Positions 9,517 to 17,907 of a stretch of DNA of 61,106 nucleotides are shown here, one piece after another (within the stretch, counting starts at the first letter, position 1; each line of letters opens with the position of its first letter). The position numbers and the translations under genes were made by a program. Below the pieces are notes generated by a model. That model did no database searches. It was not told where the DNA came from and was given only the letters and a program-made list of their open reading frames with translations. The stretch covers positions 1 to 61,106 of the forward strand of contig JAUHZF010000011.1 of assembly GCA_030426145.1 (NCBI GenBank), in the 5' to 3' direction. This DNA is from Polyangia bacterium. Lineage in GTDB: Bacteria; Myxococcota_A; Polyangia; Polyangiales; Polyangiaceae.

Positions 9517-9545
9517 TTGACAAGAGACCACTGGGCCCTTAATTA
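9517..9545 (+). promoter_or_regulatory. Probable promoter/operator of the SDR gene
   Basis: A perfect -35 hexamer TTGACA (9517-9522) is followed 16-17 bp later by the AT-rich TTAATTAA (9539-9546), which contains only weak -10 matches but stands out in this GC-rich DNA. The -35 box sits in a short inverted repeat TGTC-N5-GACA (9510-9522), a plausible site for the divergent TetR protein. The SDR start is about 40 bp downstream. Promoter assignment is by sequence only. Confidence 0.4.
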
Positions 9546-9584
9546 AAGACCGCCGGTCACCAAAACCCACCGACGGAGCCCACC

Positions 9585-10562
9585 ATGCCCAAGCCCCACG
9601 TTTGCGACCCCGCCCTCCTCGACACCGACCTCGCCGGAAAGACCTTCATCGTCACCGGTGCCAACAGCGGCATCGGCTGGGTCTCCGCCCACCAGCTCGC
9701 CAAACAAGGTGCCCAGGTCATCCTCGCCTGCCGGCGTGTGAGCGACGCCGAGGCCCGTATCGCCGAGGCTCGGGCCGAGCTCCCGAGCGCCAAGCTCGAG
9801 GCGCGCGAGCTCGACCTCGGATCACTCGCCAGCGTGCGCCGCTTTGCCGAGGGCTTCCTCGCCGACCACGACCGCCTCGATGGTCTGCTCAACAACGCGG
9901 GTGTGATGAACAGCCCCCAGGGCAAGACCGTCGATGGCTTCGAGACCCAGCTCGGCATCAACCACGTGGGGCACTTCCTGCTCACCGACCTGCTGCTCGA
10001 GCGTCTGAAGGCGTCAGCCCCCGCCCGCATCGTCAACGTCTCCAGCTGCTTCCACGACCTGGCCATGGGCCGGAAGGGCGACATCCACCTCGACGACCTC
10101 CACTACGAGCGCCGCAAGTACGACGGTTGGGAGGCATACGCCCAGGCCAAGCTCGCCAACCTGCTGCACGCCAAGGGACTCGCCAAGCGGCTCGAGGGCA
10201 CCGGCGTCACGGCGGTGAGTGTGCACCCCGGCTGGGTCCGCACCAACCTCGCGCGCAACTCAATGCCGCTCTGGGTGCAGAACTACGTGATGCGCCCCGT
10301 CTTCCGACTGATGGGCATGATCGAGCCATGGGAGGGGGCGCAGACCTCGCTCTTCGCCCTGCTCGACCCGTCCGTCGAGCAGCACGCAGGCGCCTTCTAC
10401 AGCCAGACCGGCACGTACCGCGACAAGAGCTGCAACGCCGGCGGCTGGCCCATGACCTCCCCCAACCCCCAAGCCCACGACGACGCGCTCGCGGACGAGC
10501 TCTGGGCAGCCACCGAGGCGATGATCGCCAAGGTCCCCTCCCCAAAGGCCCAAGCCGCCTGA
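9585..10562 (+). CDS. SDR-family oxidoreductase, retinol-dehydrogenase-like
   Basis: A 325-residue classical-fold short-chain dehydrogenase/reductase. It carries the cofactor motif TGANSGIG (24-31), NNAG (103-106), the catalytic Ser region NVSS (151-154) and the Y185-x3-K189 pair in YAQAK. The length and the 'ACRR' basic residues after beta-2 point to an NADP-preferring enzyme of the retinol dehydrogenase/WWOX-like group. Substrate cannot be deduced. It is divergent from a TetR regulator that probably controls it. The gene ends 21 bp before the convergent stop of the Cys-rich lipoprotein. Confidence 0.9.
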   Translation: MPKPHVCDPALLDTDLAGKTFIVTGANSGIGWVSAHQLAKQGAQVILACRRVSDAEARIAEARAELPSAKLEARELDLGSLASVRRFAEGFLADHDRLDGLLNNAGVMNSPQGKTVDGFETQLGINHVGHFLLTDLLLERLKASAPARIVNVSSCFHDLAMGRKGDIHLDDLHYERRKYDGWEAYAQAKLANLLHAKGLAKRLEGTGVTAVSVHPGWVRTNLARNSMPLWVQNYVMRPVFRLMGMIEPWEGAQTSLFALLDPSVEQHAGAFYSQTGTYRDKSCNAGGWPMTSPNPQAHDDALADELWAATEAMIAKVPSPKAQAA

Positions 10563-10583
10563 CCCGTGCTCGGTCCAGCTAGG

Positions 10584-11087
10584 TCAGCTCGGGCAGCTAC
10601 CGCATGCCAGGCTGCCGTCGGTGCACTCCGTGGGCCCGTCGCCATCCTGGCAGTCGACGTTGCAGGCTGAGAGTTGGTTGCACGTGACCTTGCAGTCGCC
10701 GACGCAGGTGACGTTGCAGGCGCTCACACGTTCGCAGACCACGCTCGATCCGGGGCCCACGGTCACGGTGCAGTCGCTCGCATCGACACAGCGGTAGTCG
10801 CAGTTGGCCCCGCAGCTCGCGCGACAGGTACTCAGGCTGCTGCAGTCGAGCTTGCAGTCGGCGCCACAGTCGACATCACACGTACTCACGCTTCGACAGC
10901 TCGCGTCGCAACCGTCACCGCACGCGGTATCACAGGTCGAGACGTCGGCGCAGGGCGCGTCGCAGTCGTCGCCACAATCGATGATGCACTCGTCATCGCC
11001 AGGAAAGCAGCCCCCGTCGTCACTGCATCCCACGATGGCGCTCGTGAAGAGGCCAACCGATGCTCCAATGCCCAACCACCAACGCAT
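10584..11087 (-). CDS. Cysteine-rich repeat lipoprotein
   Basis: This 167-residue protein has a lipoprotein-type signal (MRWWLGIGASVGLFTSAIVGC). The mature part is extraordinarily Cys-rich: successive units of roughly 16-20 residues follow the pattern C-D-x-x-C-G-x-x-C-x-x-x-C-x-x-x-S-x-C. There is a gap around residues 108-116 (TVTVGPGSS), and it ends at TGA 10584-10586. The regular spacing suggests a disulfide ladder or metal-binding rod on the outer membrane. It begins 9 bp after the stop of the cyclic-nucleotide/aminotransferase fusion on the same strand, so they are probably co-transcribed. A cysteine-desulfurase-like fold upstream of a Cys-rich protein is suggestive but unproven. No family recognised. 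Confidence 0.75.
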   Translation of the reverse strand: MRWWLGIGASVGLFTSAIVGCSDDGGCFPGDDECIIDCGDDCDAPCADVSTCDTACGDGCDASCRSVSTCDVDCGADCKLDCSSLSTCRASCGANCDYRCVDASDCTVTVGPGSSVVCERVSACNVTCVGDCKVTCNQLSACNVDCQDGDGPTECTDGSLACGSCPS

Positions 11088-11096
11088 GGGTCTACC

Positions 11097-13832
11097 CTAC
11101 TCCGCCACGCCGCCGAGCGTGGCACGGATCTCGTCCGGGAGCGGGAACCAGCGTAGGCGCTCGACCTCGGGCCCGCGGCTGTCGCTGCTCTCGACGGGCG
11201 GCAGCTCTTGTCCGGCGCGGTCGCAGATCTCTCGCGCGCGGTCGAGATAGGTCGTAAGCGCATCGTCCGACTCTTCGGTACGCTCGGTCTCGTAGGTGAG
11301 CTGACCGCAGACGTACTTGAGGTCGGCGAGTCGCAGCTTGGGTTTGGGTGGACCATTGCGGTGCGACCACAAGGCCGACGCGAGATCGAAATGGTAATGG
11401 GGCAGCAGCTTCCAACCGTGGCGGGCGACGAGGTCGACGGCATCGAGGATGTATTCGAAGACGGCCTCGCTGATGAAGTAGTTGAAGTTGACCCGCACCC
11501 ACCCCGGTTTGATCCCCTCGTGGCCAGCCTGGATCTGGCACATGTAGGCCTCCGAGAGCTCGTCGCCGATGTCGAAGAGGATGTGGCCGTAGGGTCCTGC
11601 GCACGAGCAGCCGCCGCGCGCCTGAATCCCGAACAGGTCGTTGAGCAGCGCCACCACGTAGTTCCAATGGAGGTAGCGGTCTCCGTGCCGGATCACGAAG
11701 GAGATGATCGACAGACGGTCGAGCTCCGGGTTGCCGAGGATCCAGATGTTGTCGTTCTTGCCCCAACGCTCGATCGCGCGCCGCACGAAGTGGTGCTCGC
11801 GCTCGCGAATGGTCTCGACCCCCACCGCCTCCTTGAGCTGAAACACCAACCCCGCACGGATCGACTCGATGATGGCCGGTGTGCCTCCCTCTTCGCGGTG
11901 CACCGGATCCTCGAGGAACCGTTGCTCGGACGCGGACACGTAGGCCACGGTGCCGCCCGCAGGCACGGTGGGCACGGTGTTCTGAAAGAGAGACTTCTTG
12001 GCCACCAGCACCCCTGGGGTGCCCGGCCCCCCGATGAACTTGTGCGGTGAGAGGAACACGGCGTCCTTGTGGGCGCCTACTTCGTCCGGGTTCATCTCAA
12101 TGGCGAGATAGGGAGCTGCTGCGGCGAAGTCCCAGAACGACAGCGCCCCGTAGCGGTGAAGCAGCTTGGCGATCGCGTAGGTGTCGGTGATGACGCCCGT
12201 GACGTTGGACGCGGCGGAGAAGCTGCCGATCTTGAGGGGGCGATCGGCGTAGCGCTTCAGCTCCTCCTCCAGCTGCTGCTGATCGATGTGACCGTCCTCG
12301 TCCTCGTGGATCATCACCACGTCGGCGATGGTCATGCGCCACGACACATCGTTGGCGTGGTGCTCGTAGGGACCGACGAAGACGACGGGGCGCTGGTCGG
12401 GCGGGATCTGAGCCGTGAGCGCGTGCTCGCGGTCGAGGTCGAGGGGAACCTTGAGGTTGAGCACCCCCTGGAGCTTGTCGATGGCCCCCGTGGCACCGGA
12501 GCCGCAGAAGATGACACAGTCGTCGTCGGTGCACCCCGTAGCGCCAGCGATGATGCGACGCGCGTCCTCTCGGAGCTGCGTGGTCTGAAGGCCAGTGCCC
12601 GACGACTCGCTGTGGGTATTGGCGTAGAGCGGGAGCACTTCGTGGCGAATGAAGTCCTCGATGAAGGACAAGGACCGACCGGATGCGGTGTAGTCGGCGT
12701 AGACCATGCGCCGGCGTCCAAACGGACCATCGATGACCACGTTGTCACCGATGACGCCCTGCCGGATGCGATCGACGAGCGCTTCGCGGTCGAAGTCGCG
12801 CTCGGCGACGGTCGCCACGCGGGCCGGTGGCGGCTCCACGGTCGTGTCCGACGCGAGGGCGAGCAAGCGCGCATCGGCCTGGGCCAGCCGAGCCACGAGG
12901 TCGTTGGTGATGAAGTCGAGGAGCCGCGCCGCAACCCGAGGGTGCTCGGTGGCGAGCCCATCGAAGGCGGTGCGCTCGAGCTCGAAGAGCAGGGCGTTCT
13001 GGCGCGCGGTGGCGGAGAAGGTTCGCGTGTCGCCGTCGACGAATGACAAGGCACCCAGCAGCTTGCCCGGACCGTGCACCCCGAGGTGCTGAACCCGAAG
13101 GCCGCGGCGAACGCTCATCTGCACGCTGCCGCGAACCAGGAGAAAACATGAAGGGCCCTGCTTGGCCTGATGGAAGAGCGGCGAGCCCCGCGGCACCGAC
13201 CACTGCCGAAGCGCCGCCACCGTCGCTTTGCGCTCCTCGTTTGTGAGGCCCACGAGGAAAGGAACCGGTGGCACGTCGGCCAAGGTGCGCTCGGTAACGG
13301 GGCGCGGGTGGCCGAAGATGCTGGGCTGCGCGCCCGAACCGGGGGTCTCCTCTTCGGCCTCGAGAGATGCGGCGGTGAGTTGGAGCTCGACGCGGCGCAC
13401 CACCGTGGCCACCCGCTCCGCGAGTCGAAGCAACACCAAGACCGCCGCCGCCGGCTGGGTACGTGACCAGGCGTCGAAGTCCTCGGCCGCCAGCGCGAAG
13501 GCATCGACAGACTCGGTCGCCACCACGGACTGAAAGCAGGGGATCTGACCCGCGGCGCTCCTGAGAAGCGCACTCGCGCCCACGATCGCGCCCGAGCCCT
13601 CTTCGGCGTGTTCGACCTCGATGCCGCCGAAGGGTCGGGTCGAGACCTCGACGCTCCCCTTGGCCACCAGGGTAAGCGCTGGAGCTGGTTTTCCCGACGT
13701 GACCAGTGCCTCCCCCGCGGCGAAGCGCACGGGACGAAACACGCCCGCGAGGCCCTCCCGCGCAGACGGAGCCAGGTCGGCAAAGAGGTCGGCCTCTCCC
13801 ATGAGGGCCACGAGTCGTTCGGCTTCACCCAT
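11097..13832 (-). CDS. Two cNMP-binding domains fused to a class V aminotransferase
   Basis: From ATG 13830-13832 the protein has 911 residues. The open frame continues upstream but only with Arg/Pro/Ser-rich shadow sequence. Residues about 15-125 and 190-325 look like two cyclic-nucleotide-binding beta-rolls; the second has LLGALSFVDGDTRTFSATA, reminiscent of the phosphate-binding cassette. Residues about 375-800 are a PLP-dependent class V aminotransferase/cysteine desulfurase fold, with CGSGATGAI (443-450), His pair 491-492, WDFAAAAP (567-574), Schiff-base lysine K598 in SPHKFIGG, and a Cys-containing loop RGGCSCAGPYG (739-749). There is no signal peptide. The arrangement implies PLP chemistry gated by cAMP/cGMP or a related ligand. 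The substrate is unknown; desulfurase, lyase and aminotransferase activities are all possible. Confidence 0.88.
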   Translation of the reverse strand: MGEAERLVALMGEADLFADLAPSAREGLAGVFRPVRFAAGEALVTSGKPAPALTLVAKGSVEVSTRPFGGIEVEHAEEGSGAIVGASALLRSAAGQIPCFQSVVATESVDAFALAAEDFDAWSRTQPAAAVLVLLRLAERVATVVRRVELQLTAASLEAEEETPGSGAQPSIFGHPRPVTERTLADVPPVPFLVGLTNEERKATVAALRQWSVPRGSPLFHQAKQGPSCFLLVRGSVQMSVRRGLRVQHLGVHGPGKLLGALSFVDGDTRTFSATARQNALLFELERTAFDGLATEHPRVAARLLDFITNDLVARLAQADARLLALASDTTVEPPPARVATVAERDFDREALVDRIRQGVIGDNVVIDGPFGRRRMVYADYTASGRSLSFIEDFIRHEVLPLYANTHSESSGTGLQTTQLREDARRIIAGATGCTDDDCVIFCGSGATGAIDKLQGVLNLKVPLDLDREHALTAQIPPDQRPVVFVGPYEHHANDVSWRMTIADVVMIHEDEDGHIDQQQLEEELKRYADRPLKIGSFSAASNVTGVITDTYAIAKLLHRYGALSFWDFAAAAPYLAIEMNPDEVGAHKDAVFLSPHKFIGGPGTPGVLVAKKSLFQNTVPTVPAGGTVAYVSASEQRFLEDPVHREEGGTPAIIESIRAGLVFQLKEAVGVETIREREHHFVRRAIERWGKNDNIWILGNPELDRLSIISFVIRHGDRYLHWNYVVALLNDLFGIQARGGCSCAGPYGHILFDIGDELSEAYMCQIQAGHEGIKPGWVRVNFNYFISEAVFEYILDAVDLVARHGWKLLPHYHFDLASALWSHRNGPPKPKLRLADLKYVCGQLTYETERTEESDDALTTYLDRAREICDRAGQELPPVESSDSRGPEVERLRWFPLPDEIRATLGGVAE

Positions 13833-14010
13833 CGTGACACCTATCCTGCGCCATCGCGCCCCCGTAGGACAATGGCCGCGTCTTCCTGACGACGGCTTCG
13901 GCCCCAGCGGGCCTACTGCGTGCCCTGCGACACCGGAAACCCAAAAGAAGCCGACAGAAACCGAAGAACCGCCCTGGGGCGACACGTCGGGTGGTTCTAG
14001 GGTTCGCGGC

Positions 14011-14688
14011 ATGCGCCCCTTCGATGCAGAGCACGCGGCCAAGTACGACCAAACCTTCGCCAAGCTCGCGCCCTGGGCGGAAAGCCTCCGCTTGGCGGCG
14101 CACTGTGCGCTCGCCGAGCTCCCCTCGGAGGCCCACCTGCTCTGTGTGGGGGCAGGCACCGGGGCCGAGCTCGCCTTCTTCGCCGAACACTTTCCCGGTT
14201 GGCGCTTCACCGCCCTCGACCCGTCGGGGGCCATGCTCGAGCGCTGCCGGGTGCGCATGGACGAGGGTGGCTTCGTAGAGCGGTGCACCTACCACGAGGG
14301 CTACCTCGACGACCTGACGACGACCGAGACCTTCGACGGGGCGACCTCACTGCTGGTGTCTCAGTTCGTCGTCGACCGTACACGGCGCGTCGACTTCTTC
14401 CGGCAGATCCGAAACCGCGTCCGGCCAGGCGCCCCGCTGGTCACGGCCGACCTGTGTTTGGGCCGAGCGCAGGGTGGTCGGGCGCTCGTGCCCCTGTGGC
14501 AGCAGGCCTGGCGCTACGCCGGCATCCCCGAGGAGCGTGTTCGGGCCCTGGAGACGGGCGCGCTCGACGAGATGCTCTCCATCGTCACCAGCGAAGCCTA
14601 CGCCAGTCTCCTCACCGAGGCCGGATGGCAGGAGCCGGTCCAGGTCTTCCAAGCCGTGATGATGCACGGGTGGGCCACGACGGCGTAG
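14011..14688 (+). CDS. Class I SAM-dependent methyltransferase
   Basis: From ATG 14011 the protein has 225 residues (MRPFDAEHAAKYDQTFAKLAPW). The frame is open further upstream but that part overlaps the divergent gene and is not protein-like. Motif I is LLCVGAGTGAELAFFAEHFP, followed by the acidic end of beta-2 (FTALDPSGAML) and post-motif residues SLLVSQFVVD. This fits small-molecule methyltransferases of the Methyltransf_25/12 type. Catalytic substrate unknown. It is divergent from the aminotransferase fusion, with a 178-bp gap that could carry both promoters, and lies upstream of the efflux operon. Confidence 0.88.
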   Translation: MRPFDAEHAAKYDQTFAKLAPWAESLRLAAHCALAELPSEAHLLCVGAGTGAELAFFAEHFPGWRFTALDPSGAMLERCRVRMDEGGFVERCTYHEGYLDDLTTTETFDGATSLLVSQFVVDRTRRVDFFRQIRNRVRPGAPLVTADLCLGRAQGGRALVPLWQQAWRYAGIPEERVRALETGALDEMLSIVTSEAYASLLTEAGWQEPVQVFQAVMMHGWATTA

Positions 14689-14708
14689 CTTCGCCCAAGT
14701 GACCCGAG

Positions 14709-14724
14709 TGTGAACTGGCTCACG
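14709..14724. promoter_or_regulatory. CRP-like site upstream of the efflux operon
   Basis: TGTGA-ACTGGC-TCACG differs from the enterobacterial CRP consensus TGTGA-N6-TCACA at one outer base. It is centred about 35 bp upstream of the adaptor gene's ATG at 14751. In this GC-rich genome the match may be chance, and whether this lineage's CRP-type regulators read that consensus is not known from the window. Confidence 0.3.
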
Positions 14725-14750
14725 CGCAATGTCGCGGGCCAGGCCCATCC

Positions 14751-16010
14751 ATGCTGCCCATGACCGAAGGGCAGAAGCCGCCAGAAGAGGCCGACGAAGA
14801 TATCACCACCCGCCTGGCCGAGTGGTCGCAGCAGGGGCGACGACGTCGATGGAAGCGCGTCGCCTTCGTCGTGGCCGTGGTCGGAGCGCTCGGGGGCGTG
14901 ACCGTTCTCTCTTCTGGAGGCGAAGACGAGGGTCCGACCTACGAAACCAGTCCCCTGCAGCGTGGGCCCCTCGCCGTGACCATCTCGGCCACGGGTCGCC
15001 TCGAAGCGAGGGAGCAGGTCGACGTGGGCAGTGAGGTCTCGGGTCGGGTGCTCGCGGTCCACGTGGACCACAACGACCGCGTCGAGAAGGGCCAGCTCTT
15101 GGCCGAGGTGGACACGACCAAGCTCGAGGCGCGGGTGCGTGAAGCGCAGGGGCGGCTTCGGCTGGCCGTGTCCGAGCTTCGTGCCGCGCGTGTCGACGCT
15201 GAGCTCGCGCAACGCGATCTCGGTCGAAGCGAGCGCCTGGCCGACAAGGGACTCACGGCGACCAAGGCCCTCGATGCGGCCAGCAGCCGCTGGAAGCGTG
15301 CCAAGGCCGCGGTCGGCACGGCGCGAGCGCGGGCCAGCATCGCGCAGGCCGCCCTGTCCGAAGCCGAAGCCGACGTGGCGCGCGCTCGCATCGTCGCCCC
15401 GATGGACGGCATCGTCCTCGCGCGCAAGGTCGAAGCGGGACAGACGCTCGCGAGCGCGTTCGAGGTTCCGGTCCTCTTCGAGATCGCGAAGGACCTGAAG
15501 GAGCTTCGCCTCACCGTCGACATCGACGAAGCCGACGTCGCTTCGGTGGCCGAGGGGCAAGCGGCCACCTTCACCGTCGAAGCGCACCCGGGCCACAGCT
15601 TCAGCTCTCGGGTCGTGTCACTGCGCAACGTTCCTACCATCGCGCAGGGGGTGGTCACCTACGAGGCCGTGCTCGCCGTCGACAACACCCAGGGCCTGCT
15701 GCGCCCCGGCATGACCGCGACCGCGACCATCGTGACCGAGCGTGTCGACGACGTGCTGCTCGTGCCCAACGCCGCGCTCAGGTTCCTGCCGCTCGACGAG
15801 GCCCAGGACGAGGCCGAGCGTGCGGAGAAGAATGAGCGCCCCAAAGAAGACGAGAAGCCAGAACACAAGATCTGGACCCTGGGTCCGGAGGGTCCGACCG
15901 CGGTCGCGGTCGAGATCGGTCGCACCGACGGCCGCGTGACCGAGATCGTGTCGACCGAGCTCGACGCCGACGCCGTGGTTCTCGTCGACGTGGCGGAGGT
16001 GGAGAAGTGA
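14751..16010 (+). CDS. Periplasmic adaptor (membrane fusion) subunit, MacA/HlyD-like
   Basis: A 419-residue membrane fusion protein; ATG 14760 (residue 4) is an alternative start. Residues about 38-55 (AFVVAVVGALGGVTVLSS) form the inner-membrane anchor. A biotinyl-lipoyl half-motif GRVLAVHVDHNDRVEKGQLLAEVD follows, then a long Ala/Arg/Glu-rich helical hairpin (about 125-215). The second lipoyl half is ARIVAPMDGIVLARKVEAGQTL, followed by beta-barrel and membrane-proximal domains. It bridges an inner-membrane ABC transporter and an outer-membrane TolC-like channel. Its stop overlaps the next gene's GTG by four bases, the first of three overlaps in a tightly coupled efflux operon. Confidence 0.93.
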   Translation: MLPMTEGQKPPEEADEDITTRLAEWSQQGRRRRWKRVAFVVAVVGALGGVTVLSSGGEDEGPTYETSPLQRGPLAVTISATGRLEAREQVDVGSEVSGRVLAVHVDHNDRVEKGQLLAEVDTTKLEARVREAQGRLRLAVSELRAARVDAELAQRDLGRSERLADKGLTATKALDAASSRWKRAKAAVGTARARASIAQAALSEAEADVARARIVAPMDGIVLARKVEAGQTLASAFEVPVLFEIAKDLKELRLTVDIDEADVASVAEGQAATFTVEAHPGHSFSSRVVSLRNVPTIAQGVVTYEAVLAVDNTQGLLRPGMTATATIVTERVDDVLLVPNAALRFLPLDEAQDEAERAEKNERPKEDEKPEHKIWTLGPEGPTAVAVEIGRTDGRVTEIVSTELDADAVVLVDVAEVEK

Positions 16011-16702
16011 GCTCCGTCGTCGACCTTCATTCGATTCGAAAGATCTACGGCCACGGGGACGCAGAGGTGCGCGCCCTCGACGGCATCGACATGACGGTAG
16101 ACCGCGGCGAGTTCGTCGCGGTCATGGGGACCAGCGGCTCCGGCAAGTCGACTTGCATGAACATCGTGGGTTGCCTCGACGCCCCGACGTCGGGTCGCCA
16201 GCGCTTCTGCGGCGTCGACGTCGCGGGTCTCGGACGCGACGACCTCGCGCTCTTGCGCCGGCACTACATCGGCTTCGTCTTCCAAGGGTTCAACCTCCTG
16301 CCGCGAACCACGGCCCTGGAGAACGTCGAGCTTCCCCTCGTGTACCAGCGCATGCCCTGGGCCCAGCGGAGAGAGCGCGCCCGCGAGGCCCTCGCCCGCG
16401 TCGGCTTGAGCGGTCGGGAGAACCACACCCCGGCCGAGCTCAGTGGCGGACAACAGCAGCGCGTCGCCATCGCACGCGCCCTCGCCGCCCAACCCCGTTT
16501 GCTCCTGGCCGACGAACCCACGGGCAACCTCGACTCCGCACGAACCCACGCCGTGATGGAGCTCCTCGTCGAGCTCGGTCGCGAGCGCAACCTGACCATC
16601 ATCATGGTCACGCACGAGGACGAGACGGCCAGCTATGCAGATCGCATCGTCGAGTTTCGTGATGGCCGCATCATCCGCGACCGCGCCGTGGAGGCCGCGT
16701 GA
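16007..16702 (+). CDS. ABC transporter ATP-binding subunit, MacB/LolD type
   Basis: A 231-residue nucleotide-binding protein. It has Walker [10 protein letters not shown] (41-49), the Q-loop region [23 protein letters not shown] typical of the MacB/LolD/FtsE group, signature LSGGQQQR, Walker [14 protein letters not shown] and an H-loop VTHEDE. It powers the adjacent permease. In E. coli MacB the ATPase and permease are one polypeptide; here they are separate overlapping genes. GTG start overlaps the adaptor stop (GTGA), and its own TGA overlaps the permease GTG. Confidence 0.95.
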   Translation: MSSVVDLHSIRKIYGHGDAEVRALDGIDMTVDRGEFVAVMGTSGSGKSTCMNIVGCLDAPTSGRQRFCGVDVAGLGRDDLALLRRHYIGFVFQGFNLLPRTTALENVELPLVYQRMPWAQRRERAREALARVGLSGRENHTPAELSGGQQQRVAIARALAAQPRLLLADEPTGNLDSARTHAVMELLVELGRERNLTIIMVTHEDETASYADRIVEFRDGRIIRDRAVEAA

Positions 16703-17907
16703 GTCACAGCTGGCTCAACACGCTGTCGATGGCGTGGCGTGCGCTCAGCCGCAACCGCATGCGCTCGGCGCTGACCATGCTCGGCATCATCATCGGCGTG
16801 GGCTCCGTCATCGCGCTCGTGACCATTGGTCAGAGCGTCACCCGGCAGGTCACGACCGAGGTCGAGCAGCTGGGCGACAACCTCATCTGGATTCAGCCGC
16901 GCCGGGCACGTGGTGCGGCGAACCCGCCCCCTCCGCTCACGCTCGAGGATGCGCGCGCCGTGCAGGACCAGGTCCCGGGCGTGCGTCGGGTCGCGCCGGC
17001 GGCTTCGGCGCAACGTCGCGTCCTTCACGCCGGCGCGAGCTGGACCACCTCCATCACCGGGATCACCAACGACTACTTCGATGTCCGTCGCTACCGCGTG
17101 GGCCGAGGGCGAGGTTTCACGGACGCCGAGATCGCCGCTGGGTCGAGTCTCTGCATCATCGGCCCCACCGTCGCCCACGAGCTCTTCGGGGCGAGCTCGC
17201 CCATCGGTTCGTCGTTGCGCATTCAGGACGCGAGCTGCCGCGTGGTCGGGGTGCTCGCGAGCAAGCAGGCCAAAAACATCGGGGACGACGAGGACGACGT
17301 GGTCCTCATGCCATTGAACGCCTACCACCGGCGGATCGCCGGCAACCGCGACGTGGAGGTGATCTTCCTCTCGGCGCAGCCCGGCCGCAGCACGGCGCTC
17401 GTGGCCCACCAGCTCCGCATGCTGGTGCGCGAGCGACGGCGTGTCATCGATGCGAGTCAGGACGACTTCAGCGTGCGCGACCTCCGGGCCGCCGCAGCCC
17501 GCATCACGACCATCACCGCCGTTCTCACCGTTCTCCTCGCCGCCATCGCTGGCGTGAGCCTGCTGGTCGGAGGCATCGGCATCATGAACATGATGCTCGT
17601 CTCGGTGACCGAGCGCACCCACGAGATCGGCATTCGCCTCGCGATCGGTGCACGGGCCAGCGACGTGCTCTGGCAGTTCCTCGTGGAGGCCATTCTCCTG
17701 TCGACGGCCGGCGGCGTGGCCGGCGTGGCCTTCGGCCTCCTCGGCTCGTGGGGCGCGACCGCCGCCATGAAGCTCAGCTACGCCGTCGTGCCCCAGGTGG
17801 TGGCGGTGGCCTTCCTCTTCTCCGCAGGCGTCGGCGTTCTCTTCGGATTCATGCCCGCGCGTCGCGCTGCCCGACTTCAACCCATCGAGGCTCTTCGTCA
17901 TGACTAA
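16699..17907 (+). CDS. ABC transporter permease, MacB/FtsX family
   Basis: A 402-residue MacB-type permease. One N-terminal membrane helix (about 15-40, ending in IIIGVGSVIALVTIG) is followed by a large periplasmic domain, about 45-260 (MacB_PCD). Three C-terminal helices follow within about 270-395, beginning ITAVLTVLLAAIAGVSLLVGGIGIMNMMLVSVTERTHEIGIRLAIGA, the FtsX family's conserved block. With the ATPase, adaptor and TolC-like channel it should export a hydrophobic compound, peptide or lipoprotein through mechanotransmission. It overlaps the next gene by eight bases. Confidence 0.94.
   Translation: MSHSWLNTLSMAWRALSRNRMRSALTMLGIIIGVGSVIALVTIGQSVTRQVTTEVEQLGDNLIWIQPRRARGAANPPPPLTLEDARAVQDQVPGVRRVAPAASAQRRVLHAGASWTTSITGITNDYFDVRRYRVGRGRGFTDAEIAAGSSLCIIGPTVAHELFGASSPIGSSLRIQDASCRVVGVLASKQAKNIGDDEDDVVLMPLNAYHRRIAGNRDVEVIFLSAQPGRSTALVAHQLRMLVRERRRVIDASQDDFSVRDLRAAAARITTITAVLTVLLAAIAGVSLLVGGIGIMNMMLVSVTERTHEIGIRLAIGARASDVLWQFLVEAILLSTAGGVAGVAFGLLGSWGATAAMKLSYAVVPQVVAVAFLFSAGVGVLFGFMPARRAARLQPIEALRHD

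Noticed and set aside
13621..14010. Upstream extension of the methyltransferase ORF
   Set aside because: The extra 130 residues overlap the start of the divergent aminotransferase fusion and are Arg/Ser/Pro-rich; ATG 14011 gives a normal methyltransferase N-terminus.
16699..17907. MacB frameshift splitting one gene into ATPase and permease
   Set aside because: Both proteins have complete domains and normal overlapping start/stop codons (GTGA), so this is a genuine two-gene arrangement.
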